From assembly GCA_009693435.1 (NCBI GenBank), contig SHXF01000108.1:1-14591 (forward strand): a DNA stretch of 14,591 nucleotides, in the 5' to 3' direction. Origin of the DNA: Betaproteobacteria bacterium. Lineage in GTDB: Bacteria > Pseudomonadota > Gammaproteobacteria > Burkholderiales > SG8-39. Under the pieces are notes generated by a model. The model had not been told where the DNA came from. It did no database searches and saw only the letters and a list, made by a program, of their open reading frames with translations. Positions 6,475 to 14,204 of this stretch are shown here, one piece after another; within the stretch, counting starts at the first letter, position 1; the number at the start of each line of letters is the position of its first letter. A program made the position numbers and the translations under genes.

Positions 6475-7901
6475 GCCTGGGACACGATCATCTGCCCGGT
6501 GACAGGATACGGGCGAAGCTCGACCATCCGGTTATCGATGCCGACGCGCATGTCGTGGAATGCGAGTTCGCCATCAACGATTTCATCGTGCAGATCGGCG
6601 GCACTGAAGCGCTCGAGAAATCACGGCAGCGTTTCAAGACGCTGCCTTATGGCGACACGCGCACCATCTGGTGGGGCGCGCCCTCGGGCAAGCACAGCGC
6701 CGATCGCGCCGCCGCGCATCTTCCGCGCTATCTGCGCTCGCGGCTGGATGAGACCGGCATCGACTTCGCCATGTGCTATTCGACCAACGGCATCAATGGC
6801 CTCTACATTCCGGACGATGAACTGCGGCAGATCACCTGCCGCGCGCTCAATACCTTGAGCGCGGACATGTTCCGCGACGTCCGGGACCGGCTGTGTCCGG
6901 TCGCGGTCATTCCGACCTATACACCGCAGGAAGCCATCGCCGAGCTGGAGCACGCGGTTATCACCCTCGGTCATCGCGCCGTGATGATAGGCACCGAGAT
7001 CCGCCGGCCGTATGCGCAAGTGATGCGCGAGGCGCCCCATCTCGCGAAGTATGCCCAGGAGGTTCGCTCCATCGCCTTCGACAGCCCGCACGACTACGAT
7101 CCGTTCTGGGCGCGCTGCGAAGCGCTGAAGGTCGCCCCGGTATGTCATACGCCGATGCGCGGCATGCCCTATCGGGACTCACCCACCAATTACGTCTTCA
7201 ATCACCTCGGTGGCTTCGCCAACGGCGCCGAGTTCTTCTGCCGCTCGTTGTTCATGGGCGGCGTGACGCGGCGCTTTCCGAACCTGTCATTCGGTTTTCT
7301 CGAGGGCGGCGCGCATTGGGCGGTGGCGCTGCTAAACGATCTGATGGAACACTGGGAAAAGCGCAATCTCGCCGCGCTTAAGGAAAATCTGGATCCCGCC
7401 AGGCTCGATGTCGATTTGCTGGAACGACTTTTCGATGAATTCGGCACGACGTATCTGACCGGCAAGCGCATTCGCGCTCAGCCCACCGGGCGGATATCGC
7501 GCGGCATCGATCCGGACACCATGGATGAGTTCCGCCACGTCGACATGACCAAGGCCGCCGATTTGAAAACACTGTTTGCGCAAAATTTTTATTTCGGCTG
7601 CGAGGCCGACGACCGCGCCTCGACGATCGCATTCAACCGCCGCCTCAACCCGATAGGCGTGAAACTGAATGCCATGTTCGGCTCGGATATCGGCCATTGG
7701 GATGTGATGGATATCCGATCGGTGCTGGCCGAGGCGTACGAGCTGGTCGAGACGAATTTGCTGAGTGAAGCGGATTTTCGCGACTTCGCTTTCGCCAATC
7801 CGGCGCGCTTGCACCTCACCGTCAATCCGGACTTCTTCAGGGGAACGGTGGTGGAGCAGGCCGTCGCCGGGCTGGTAAGGCCGCGCGTGAAGCGCGACTG
7901 A
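6471..7901 (+). CDS. Amidohydrolase-2 family metal-dependent hydrolase or decarboxylase
   Basis: 476-aa TIM-barrel protein. The first strand has IDADAHVVE (22-30) with the D-x-H pattern of the family. Later conserved parts are VCHTPMRG (224-231, candidate metal His226), the 'G.f.RFP.L...f.EGG..W' block (264-283, ending FLEGGAHW), FGSDIGHWD (403-411, candidate metal Asp406) and the usual C-terminal FANPARLH (441-448). The family (ACMSD, gamma-resorcylate decarboxylase, 4-oxalomesaconate hydratase and others) hydrolyses, decarboxylates or hydrates carboxylated substrates. At 476 aa it is longer than those ~300-350-aa enzymes, with an insertion around 300-375, so no specific reaction is assigned. 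AAGGA (6458-6462) lies 8 bases before ATG 6471. It is the last gene of the candidate operon and probably acts on the imported compound. Confidence 0.85.
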   Translation: MSLGHDHLPGDRIRAKLDHPVIDADAHVVECEFAINDFIVQIGGTEALEKSRQRFKTLPYGDTRTIWWGAPSGKHSADRAAAHLPRYLRSRLDETGIDFAMCYSTNGINGLYIPDDELRQITCRALNTLSADMFRDVRDRLCPVAVIPTYTPQEAIAELEHAVITLGHRAVMIGTEIRRPYAQVMREAPHLAKYAQEVRSIAFDSPHDYDPFWARCEALKVAPVCHTPMRGMPYRDSPTNYVFNHLGGFANGAEFFCRSLFMGGVTRRFPNLSFGFLEGGAHWAVALLNDLMEHWEKRNLAALKENLDPARLDVDLLERLFDEFGTTYLTGKRIRAQPTGRISRGIDPDTMDEFRHVDMTKAADLKTLFAQNFYFGCEADDRASTIAFNRRLNPIGVKLNAMFGSDIGHWDVMDIRSVLAEAYELVETNLLSEADFRDFAFANPARLHLTVNPDFFRGTVVEQAVAGLVRPRVKRD

Positions 7902-7908
7902 AGATCAA

Positions 7909-7989
7909 GCCCGGCGCCGCGCCTGCTTGCACTCGTGATCGACACCCGCGCGCGCAGTTTGTCCCTGGTGTGGGTTGCACGGCGCCGGG
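7909..7989. other. Long-range inverted repeat in the convergent gap before parB
   Basis: GCCCGGCGCCG (7909-7919) and CGGCGCCGGG (7980-7989) are complementary over 10 bp across a 60-base loop. They lie between the convergent ends of the amidohydrolase gene (7901) and parB (8044). This could act as a bidirectional transcription-end structure, but there is no T-tract and the loop is long. The rest of the 142-base gap shows nothing recognisable. Confidence 0.3.
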
Positions 7990-8043
7990 GCATGGCGACA
8001 GTCAAGCCCGCGCCAGGAATCCCGCAAGGCAAGGCGTGTTGTC

Positions 8044-8889
8044 TTACTTGAACCGCGCCAGCAGGTCGTCGAGGTGCTCTGCGCTTGCGTAGCGGATGAC
8101 GAGCTTGCCCGTCCCCTTCTTGCCGGGCTTGAGTTCTATGGCCGTGCCAAAGCGCTCGGAAAGTTCGTCGGCGTAGCGCTGCACGTCACGGCTGGTGCGC
8201 AAGGTCCGTTTGACCTTGGGATGGAGCGCTTCCTGAACCAGGCGCTCGGTCTGGCGCACTGACAAGCCCTTTTCGGCTACCTGACGTGCCAGCATTTCCT
8301 GGCGCCCGGTGTCGAGTGCGAGTAACGCCCGGGCATGCCCCATCTCGAGCTTGCCGTCGAACATCAGTTTCTGGACAGCTTTCGCCAGATTCAGCAATCG
8401 CAGCAGATTGGTCGTCGCCGTGCGCGATCGCCCCACGGCCTGCGCGGCTTCCTCATGGGTCAGCTTGAATTCCGTAATCAGCCGCTGGATACCCGCGGCT
8501 TCCTCGAGCGGATTGAGGTTTTCCCGCTGTATGTTTTCAATCAGCGCCATCGCCAGCGCGCTGGAATCCGGGACTTCGCGCACCAGCACCGGCACTTCCG
8601 TCAGCCCGGCAAGCCTGGCCGCGTGCCAGCGGCGTTCGCCGGCAATGATTTCGTATCGTGCCTTCCCGCCGGAACCGCTGATCGACCGTACGAGTATGGG
8701 TTGCATCAGTCCCTGCCGCTTGATCGAATCCGCGAGTTCGGCGATCGAGGCTTCGTCCATCCTCGTGCGCGGCTGGTACTTGCCTCGCTGCATGTCGTCC
8801 AACGGCAAAGTGGCCAGCGATTCCTTCGTTGCTTCGCCGCTGCTATCGAGCAGCGCGGCCAATCCGCGTCCGAGACCTCTTGCTTTCAT
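8044..8889 (-). CDS. parB: Chromosome partitioning protein ParB
   Basis: 281-aa DNA-binding CTPase that loads at parS, spreads as a clamp and builds the partition complex at the origin. The N-terminus KARGLGRGLAALLD is the usual ParA-interacting motif. The ParB/Srx domain shows YQPRTRMDE (38-46), the box GERRWHAA (84-91) and ENIQRENLNP (118-127), both CTP-contact motifs. The helix-turn-helix is at about 143-164 (THEEAAQAVGRSRTATTNLL) and the C-terminal dimerisation domain ends LDDLLARFK. Length fits chromosomal ParB. The start ATG overlaps the parA stop by 4 bases (ATGA). Candidate binding sites are present in this window at 12304-12343. The gene is the last of the operon and converges on the amidohydrolase gene. 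Confidence 0.97.
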   Translation of the reverse strand: MKARGLGRGLAALLDSSGEATKESLATLPLDDMQRGKYQPRTRMDEASIAELADSIKRQGLMQPILVRSISGSGGKARYEIIAGERRWHAARLAGLTEVPVLVREVPDSSALAMALIENIQRENLNPLEEAAGIQRLITEFKLTHEEAAQAVGRSRTATTNLLRLLNLAKAVQKLMFDGKLEMGHARALLALDTGRQEMLARQVAEKGLSVRQTERLVQEALHPKVKRTLRTSRDVQRYADELSERFGTAIELKPGKKGTGKLVIRYASAEHLDDLLARFK

Positions 8890-9680
8890 GCCGATTCTCC
8901 CGTCATGGTCGGCGTTTCGGGGGGGCGGCCGAGAATTTCCGATGCGAGGGCCAGATACGCCACGGATCCCCTGCAGGTGCTGTCGAACTTCACGCCCGGG
9001 ATGCCAAAGCCCGGCGCTTCCGCAAGCCGGACATTTCGCGGTATGACAGTGGCATAGACCTTGGCACCAAAGTGTTCTTTCAATTGCGCCGACACCTGCA
9101 GCGCCAGCGTGTTGCGCGGATCGAACATGGTGCGCAGCAAGCCTTCGATTTCCAGGGTGGGATTCAACTGCTGGCGCACTTGCTTTATGGTGTTGATCAG
9201 GTCGGATAACCCTTCCAGCGCATAGTATTCACACTGCATCGGGATCATCACGGCGTCCGCCGCCGCCAGGCCGTTCACGGTAAGCATGCTGAGTGAGGGC
9301 GGGCAGTCGATCAGGATGAAATCGTAGTTGCCCAGGATCGGCACTAACGCGGCCTTGAGTCGCGTCTCGCGCTTGTCGAGATTGATTATCTCGACTTCGG
9401 CGCCGGCGAGATCGCGGTTCGCCGGCAGCACGTCGTAGCCGCCGGACTCCGAGCGGCACCGAACCGATTCCGCCGTAGTGAGCCCGAGCAGGACGTGATA
9501 CACGGTCTGTTTGAGCGATCGCTTGTCGATCCCCGAACCCATGGTGGCGTTGGCCTGGGGATCGAGGTCCACCAGCAAGACGCGTTTCTCTGACTGTGCC
9601 AGTCCCGCGGCGAGGTTGACACTGGTAGTGGTTTTCCCGACGCCGCCTTTCTGGTTCGTGATAGCGAGTACTCGCGTCAC
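8886..9680 (-). CDS. parA: Chromosome partitioning ATPase ParA (Soj)
   Basis: 264-aa Walker-type ATPase that moves ParB-parS complexes. It has the deviant Walker A KGGVGKTT (11-18), the A' motif VDLDPQAN (37-44), Walker B FILIDCPPSL (121-130) and the PRNVRLAEAPGFG block (214-226) of chromosomal ParA/Soj; the usual 'APSHG' is 'APGFG' here. The start is GTG 9678-9680, immediately before [12 protein letters not shown], with AGAGGGGG (9685-9692) 4 bases upstream. A longer frame reaching 9851 adds 57 Cys/Arg/Pro-rich residues and would lie inside rsmG, so it is rejected. There is no N-terminal HTH domain, as expected for the chromosomal (type Ib-like) form. GTGA overlap with rsmG, ATGA overlap with parB. 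Confidence 0.96.
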   Translation of the reverse strand: MTRVLAITNQKGGVGKTTTSVNLAAGLAQSEKRVLLVDLDPQANATMGSGIDKRSLKQTVYHVLLGLTTAESVRCRSESGGYDVLPANRDLAGAEVEIINLDKRETRLKAALVPILGNYDFILIDCPPSLSMLTVNGLAAADAVMIPMQCEYYALEGLSDLINTIKQVRQQLNPTLEIEGLLRTMFDPRNTLALQVSAQLKEHFGAKVYATVIPRNVRLAEAPGFGIPGVKFDSTCRGSVAYLALASEILGRPPETPTMTGESA

Positions 9681-10321
9681 GGCGCCCCCTCTATCAAAAC
9701 CAGGTGGCGCTCGGCATCCAGCCCGGGGACATGCAGCGCAACGACGGACCGAATCCGGAACGGCAAGGGCAGGCGTTCGATCTCTTCGCGCGGATAGACA
9801 CCCTTCATAGCTGCGTACAAACCCCCGCGGGAGAGAAGGTGGTTGCTCCACTTTACCAATTCGGCGATCTCGCTCAGGGCGCGCGCCGTGATCACGTCGA
9901 AGGTGCGCCCAGGATGCCAGGCTTCCGCCCGCTCGTTGACCATGGTCACGCGTTGAAGCCCGAGTTCGCCGATAGCGTGGCGAAGAAAGGCTGCCTTCTT
10001 CTGGTTGCTGTCCAGCAGCGTGACAGACCGTTCAGGATCACAGATCGCCAGCGGGATACCAGGCAATCCGGCTCCCGAACCCACGTCCAGCAAGCTACCA
10101 GCAGGTATGTGAGTGAACACTGACAGACTATCCAGCAAGTGTCCGGTAACCATTTTATCGGGCAGGCGAATAGCGGTAAGGTTGTGTACCTTGTTCCACT
10201 TCTGCAATAACGCAAGATAAGCCAGCAGTTGTTCCTGGCGGGAAACCGGCACGTCAATTTTGAGCTGGGAAATCCCTGCCGCAAGCTGCTCGGCGGGGGC
10301 TGGCTGGGTTACCACCATCAT
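9677..10321 (-). CDS. rsmG: 16S rRNA (guanine527-N7)-methyltransferase RsmG (GidB)
   Basis: 214-aa SAM-dependent enzyme that methylates G527 of 16S rRNA; in many bacteria its loss gives low-level streptomycin resistance. Conserved features are [11 protein letters not shown] (41-51), HLLDSL (61-66), the SAM motif [17 protein letters not shown] (77-93), [12 protein letters not shown] (102-113) and FDVITARAL (141-149). Length fits the family. Two consecutive ATG codons (10321 and 10318) are possible starts; the first forms ATGA with the mnmG stop. The gene ends in a GTGA overlap with parA. Translation along the operon is probably coupled. Confidence 0.96.
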   Translation of the reverse strand: MMVVTQPAPAEQLAAGISQLKIDVPVSRQEQLLAYLALLQKWNKVHNLTAIRLPDKMVTGHLLDSLSVFTHIPAGSLLDVGSGAGLPGIPLAICDPERSVTLLDSNQKKAAFLRHAIGELGLQRVTMVNERAEAWHPGRTFDVITARALSEIAELVKWSNHLLSRGGLYAAMKGVYPREEIERLPLPFRIRSVVALHVPGLDAERHLVLIEGAP

Positions 10322-12216
10322 GCCGCGGTGCGCACGCCGGCTCGACCGATGCCACGCTTGAGGTGAACAAGCAACAGCGAAATTGCCGCCGGGGTGATTC
10401 CGGATATCCGTGACGCCTGGCCCAGTGTGGCCGGTTTGTGCTGATTGAGTTTTTGCTGAACCTCGAACGACAGTCCCCGCACCGTGCGGTAGTCGAGATC
10501 CGCCGGCAATGGGGTGGACTCGGCATGCTCGTTTCGCATGACTTCATCCTGCTGACGGGTGATGTAGCCTGCGTACTTGGCCTGGATCTCGACCTGCTCG
10601 GTCACCTCGGATTCTTCCAAGCCGGGCCCCGCACCTGGGAGGGTCATCAGGGATGCGTAGCTGACGTTCGGCCGCCGGAGCAGGTCGAGCAGCGCATATT
10701 CGCGCTCGATGCTCTGCCCCAGCACCCGGCTTGCGTCCTCCGCGGGCAACATACGGGGATTCACCCACGTGGATTTCAGGCGCTCGATTTCGACGGTGAT
10801 TGTGTCACGCTTGCGATTGAATGCCGCCCAGCGCGCGTCGTCGATCAGCCCCAGGCGGCGTCCGGCGTCCGTCAGACGCAAGTCGGCGTTGTCTTCGCGC
10901 AGCATCAGCCGGTACTCGGCCCGGCTGGTAAACATACGGTACGGCTCGGACACGCCGCGGGTAATAAGATCGTCTACCAACACGCCGATGTACGCTTCGT
11001 TCCGGCGCGGGCACCATCCGGGTTGCTCGCGAACCTGCAGCGATGCGTTGAGTCCGGCGAGCAGTCCTTGCGCCGCCGCTTCCTCGTAACCCGTGGTGCC
11101 ATTGATCTGTCCCGCGAAAAACAACCCCGCGATGGCCCTGGTTTCCAGGGTCGGCTTCAGCGCCCGCGGGTCAAAGTAATCATATTCGATCGCATAACCC
11201 GGGCGGAGAATCCGGGCATTTTCCAGACCCTTGATGGAACGTACCAGTTCCACCTGCACATCGAATGGCAGGCTGGTGGAAATGCCGTTGGGGTAATACT
11301 CGTTGGTCGTCAGGCCTTCGGGCTCCAGGAATATCGGATGGCTCGTCTTGCCGGCGAAGCGATGAATCTTGTCTTCTATAGACGGACAGTAACGCGGGCC
11401 TATGCCTTCTATCACCCCGGTGTACATGGGCGACCGGTCCAGCCCGCCGCGTATGATTTCATGGGTTCGCGGGTTGGTTTGTGTCAGCCAGCACGGCAGC
11501 TGGGCCGGATGCATCTCACGCCGACCCATGAAAGAGAATACCGGGACGGGGTCATCCCCTGGCTGACTGTCCATCACTGAAAAATCTATGCTACGCCCGT
11601 CGATGCGCGGCGGCGTGCCGGTCTTCAGCCTTCCCGCCGGTAAATCGAGCGCGCGCAGGCGCATCGCCAGCGCATTCGCTGGCGGGTCGCCCGCCCGGCC
11701 GGCTTGATAGTTCGACAGGCCCACATGAATCAGACCGGAGAGAAACGTTCCGGTTGTCAGGACCACTGTCTTTCCTGAAATCCGGATGCCGAGTTGCGTG
11801 ACAACACCGCTGACTCGACCTGATTCGACAATCAAGTCATCGACAGCCTGTTGAAACAGCGTCAGGTTCGGCTGATTCTCCAGACGGGTGCGTATGGCCT
11901 TTCGATACAGCACGCGATCTGCCTGGGCCCGGGTAGCGCGCACTGCGGGACCCTTGCTGGAATTCAGGATCCGGAACTGGATACCTGCCTCGTCGGTGGC
12001 AAGCGCCATGGCGCCACCCAACGCGTCGACTTCCCTTACCAGATGCCCCTTGCCGATACCACCTATCGACGGATTGCAGGACATCTGGCCGAGCGTTTCC
12101 AGGCTGTGCGTCAGCAGCAGCGTGCGCTGCCCGGCGCGGGACGCAGCCAAGGCCGCTTCGGTCCCGGCATGGCCACCACCCACTACGATGACATCGAACG
12201 GATCAGAAAAAGACAT
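10318..12216 (-). CDS. mnmG: tRNA uridine-5-carboxymethylaminomethyl modification enzyme MnmG (GidA)
   Basis: 632-aa FAD protein which, with MnmE, makes the cmnm5/nm5 wobble uridine modification of tRNAs. The N-terminus [18 protein letters not shown] holds the FAD-binding GxGxxG (13-18), followed by [20 protein letters not shown] (45-64) with the catalytic Cys47 position. [12 protein letters not shown] holds the second conserved Cys. [20 protein letters not shown] is the second family signature and the C-terminal helical MnmE/tRNA-binding domain is intact. The ATG at 12216 is chosen because [10 protein letters not shown] aligns with known N-termini; a GTG at 12231 would add five residues and abuts AAAGG without spacing. 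It is the first gene of mnmG-rsmG-parA-parB. Confidence 0.96.
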   Translation of the reverse strand: MSFSDPFDVIVVGGGHAGTEAALAASRAGQRTLLLTHSLETLGQMSCNPSIGGIGKGHLVREVDALGGAMALATDEAGIQFRILNSSKGPAVRATRAQADRVLYRKAIRTRLENQPNLTLFQQAVDDLIVESGRVSGVVTQLGIRISGKTVVLTTGTFLSGLIHVGLSNYQAGRAGDPPANALAMRLRALDLPAGRLKTGTPPRIDGRSIDFSVMDSQPGDDPVPVFSFMGRREMHPAQLPCWLTQTNPRTHEIIRGGLDRSPMYTGVIEGIGPRYCPSIEDKIHRFAGKTSHPIFLEPEGLTTNEYYPNGISTSLPFDVQVELVRSIKGLENARILRPGYAIEYDYFDPRALKPTLETRAIAGLFFAGQINGTTGYEEAAAQGLLAGLNASLQVREQPGWCPRRNEAYIGVLVDDLITRGVSEPYRMFTSRAEYRLMLREDNADLRLTDAGRRLGLIDDARWAAFNRKRDTITVEIERLKSTWVNPRMLPAEDASRVLGQSIEREYALLDLLRRPNVSYASLMTLPGAGPGLEESEVTEQVEIQAKYAGYITRQQDEVMRNEHAESTPLPADLDYRTVRGLSFEVQQKLNQHKPATLGQASRISGITPAAISLLLVHLKRGIGRAGVRTAA

Positions 12217-12250
12217 GGCGCCGCAGAACACCCTTTTTCAAAGAGGCTGG

Positions 12251-12256
12251 ATTCTA
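12251..12256 (-). promoter_or_regulatory. Candidate -10 box of the mnmG-rsmG-parAB operon
   Basis: On the minus strand TAGAAT (5/6 match to TATAAT) lies about 35 bases before the mnmG ATG, between parS and the gene. No convincing -35 hexamer is found at 16-19 bases, so an activator or another promoter may be used. If real, ParB bound at parS (12304-12343) would sit just upstream of it. Confidence 0.3.
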
Positions 12257-12303
12257 CAGCAACCGACTGGGCCAGCGAGAACACGCAGGCAGGTAATCGC
12301 GGG

Positions 12304-12319
12304 TGTTTCACGTGGAACA
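12304..12319 (+). other. parS centromere site 1 (ParB binding)
   Basis: TGTTTCACGTGGAACA is a 16-bp site with the invariant CACGTG core. It differs by one base from the palindromic parS consensus TGTTTCACGTGAAACA that is shared widely among bacteria. It lies in the mnmG upstream region, near the parAB operon as in many genomes. It is the exact reverse complement of site 2. Confidence 0.92.
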
Positions 12320-12327
12320 AAATCAAG

Positions 12328-12343
12328 TGTTCCACGTGAAACA
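12328..12343 (-). other. parS centromere site 2 (ParB binding)
   Basis: TGTTCCACGTGAAACA on the plus strand is the exact reverse complement of site 1, separated from it by 8 bases (24 bp centre to centre). It lies 10 bases beyond the pckG stop (12354). The two sites together form a 40-bp inverted repeat that could also extrude as a hairpin, but without a T-tract it does not look like a terminator of pckG. Confidence 0.92.
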
Positions 12344-12353
12344 TGCAAAAGCT

Positions 12354-14204
12354 TCAGGTGAAGGAAATCCCCAGCGCCTCACGGCGCAACGCGAGTTCCC
12401 GCGGCAGACGGTCACCCAACGAATCAAGCAACTCATCGTGTGATGCCAGTTCCTGCTTCCAGCTGGAAGAGTTGAACGATGTGACTTCAACAAAACGCGC
12501 ATTGCCAAAGGATTCCAGACCGCTCCAGTCCAGGTCCGCAAACTCCGGAATCCAGCCAATTGGGGTCTCCTGCGCATGTGCCCTGCCCTGGCAGCGCTCG
12601 ACGATCCATTTCAAGACACGCATGTTTTCGCCAAATCCTGGCCAGATGAACTTTCCCTGGGCATCGGTGCGGAACCAGTTGACGCAGAACACATGCGGTC
12701 GCTTCTGCACACTACGCCCGAGTTTCAGCCAATGGCCGAAATAGTCACCCACGTTGTAGCCACAAAAGGGAATCATCGCCATCGGGTCGCGACGCACCAC
12801 GCCGACCTTCCCGGTCGCGGCAGCGGTGGTTTCGGATCCCATGGTTGCCGCCATGTAGACCCCTGCGTCCCAGTTGAATGCCTCCACCACCAAGGGCACC
12901 GTATCGGAACGACGGCCCCCCACAATGAACGCCGATATCGGGACGCCGTTCGGATTCTCCCATTCAGGATCGATCGATGGACATTGTGACGCAGGCACGG
13001 TAAATCGCGAGTTGGGGTGGGCCGCCTTACGACCGCTCGCCCTGCAAATCTCTGGCGTCCATTCCTTGCCCTGCCAGTCGATCAGCTTTTCCGGTGGGGT
13101 ATCGGTCATTCCTTCCCACCAAACATTGCCATCCGGTGTCTTGGCGACATTCGTAAAAATTACGTTGCACTGCAGCATAGCCATGCAATTAGGGTTGGTC
13201 TTGCTTGAGGTACCCGACGCAACGCCGAAAAATCCCGCTTCAGGGTTGATCGCATAAAGCCGTCCGTCGTCACCTGGCTTGATCCAGGCTATATCTTCCC
13301 CAACTGTTGAGATTTTCCAGTCGCGGAACGCAGCGGGTGGAACGAGCATGGCGAAATTCGTCTTGCCGCACGCCGAAGGAAACGCAGCGCTGACGTAGGT
13401 TTTTTCACCTGAAGGCGATGTCAACCCGAGAATCAACATGTGTTCCGCAAGCCAGCCCTGCTCCCGCCCCATGATGGAGGCGATGCGCAAACTGAAGCAC
13501 TTCTTGCCCAACAGCGCATTCCCACCATAGCCCGAACCGAAAGACCAGATCTCCTTGGTGTCGGGAAAATGAACGATGTACTTGTGCTCCTTGTTGCACG
13601 GCCACGGCACGTCCTTTTCACCCGCCACAAGCGGTGCCCCGACCGAGTGCACGCAGGGCACGAAATTGCCCTCCTCTCCCAGTATGTCCCAGACCTGCTT
13701 TGTCATGCGTGTCATTACACGCATCGACACCACCACATAGGGGGAATCGGAGATTTCGATGCCGATGTGCGCTATGTGCGACCCTAGCGGGCCCATTGAA
13801 AACGGGACGACATACATGGTGCGGCCGCGCATGCAGCCATCGAACAATTGATCCAGGGTGCCGCGCATCTCCTTGGGGTCCACCCAATTGTTGGTCGGAC
13901 CGGCATCGCCTTTGGTCTTAGAGCAGATGAAAGTGCGATCCTCCATGCGCGCCACATCACTCGGGTCAGAAAGCGCGAGATAACTATTTGGCCGCAGTTT
14001 CGGATTGAGACGTTCGAAAGTGCCGCCCTTGACCATTTCGTCGCACAACCGGTCGTACTCTTCCTGGGACCCGTCGCACCAGACCACGTTGCTGGGCTTG
14101 GTAAGCGCGGCAATATGCGCGACCCACTCGACGGCGCCACGGTGTCTTATATACGCCGGCGGGTTTGCACCGACCTGCGGAGAAAAGGCTTGATTCATTG
14201 GCAT
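12354..14204 (-). CDS. pckG: Phosphoenolpyruvate carboxykinase (GTP)
   Basis: 616-aa cytosolic gluconeogenic enzyme converting oxaloacetate and GTP to PEP, GDP and CO2. GTP-type motifs are the R-loop region [16 protein letters not shown] (124-139), [12 protein letters not shown] (225-236), the kinase-1 loop FPSACGKTN (275-283) with the reactive Cys, and [18 protein letters not shown] (301-318) with the metal Asp. The C-terminal Asn/Trp-rich region, including [17 protein letters not shown], matches the family's nucleotide pocket. Length is normal. ATG 14204 is used; ATG 14198 is an alternative. A 4-codon minicistron (ATG at 14219, stop 14205-14207) ends directly before the start, possibly by chance. 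No terminator is visible after the stop; parS begins 11 bases downstream. Confidence 0.97.
   Translation of the reverse strand: MPMNQAFSPQVGANPPAYIRHRGAVEWVAHIAALTKPSNVVWCDGSQEEYDRLCDEMVKGGTFERLNPKLRPNSYLALSDPSDVARMEDRTFICSKTKGDAGPTNNWVDPKEMRGTLDQLFDGCMRGRTMYVVPFSMGPLGSHIAHIGIEISDSPYVVVSMRVMTRMTKQVWDILGEEGNFVPCVHSVGAPLVAGEKDVPWPCNKEHKYIVHFPDTKEIWSFGSGYGGNALLGKKCFSLRIASIMGREQGWLAEHMLILGLTSPSGEKTYVSAAFPSACGKTNFAMLVPPAAFRDWKISTVGEDIAWIKPGDDGRLYAINPEAGFFGVASGTSSKTNPNCMAMLQCNVIFTNVAKTPDGNVWWEGMTDTPPEKLIDWQGKEWTPEICRASGRKAAHPNSRFTVPASQCPSIDPEWENPNGVPISAFIVGGRRSDTVPLVVEAFNWDAGVYMAATMGSETTAAATGKVGVVRRDPMAMIPFCGYNVGDYFGHWLKLGRSVQKRPHVFCVNWFRTDAQGKFIWPGFGENMRVLKWIVERCQGRAHAQETPIGWIPEFADLDWSGLESFGNARFVEVTSFNSSSWKQELASHDELLDSLGDRLPRELALRREALGISFT

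Noticed and set aside
9681..9851. N-terminal extension of ParA to an upstream ATG
   Set aside because: The extra 57 residues are Cys/Arg/Pro-rich, lie wholly within rsmG, and a GTG with a good ribosome site sits at the canonical ParA start.
10761..10776. CACGTG-containing site inside mnmG as a third parS
   Set aside because: Only the core and three flanking bases match; the outer halves (TCACC and GATTT) depart from the parS consensus.
12217..12353. Replication origin between mnmG and pckG
   Set aside because: No DnaA box (TTATCCACA-like) or AT-rich unwinding region is visible; the gap is explained by parS and the mnmG promoter region.
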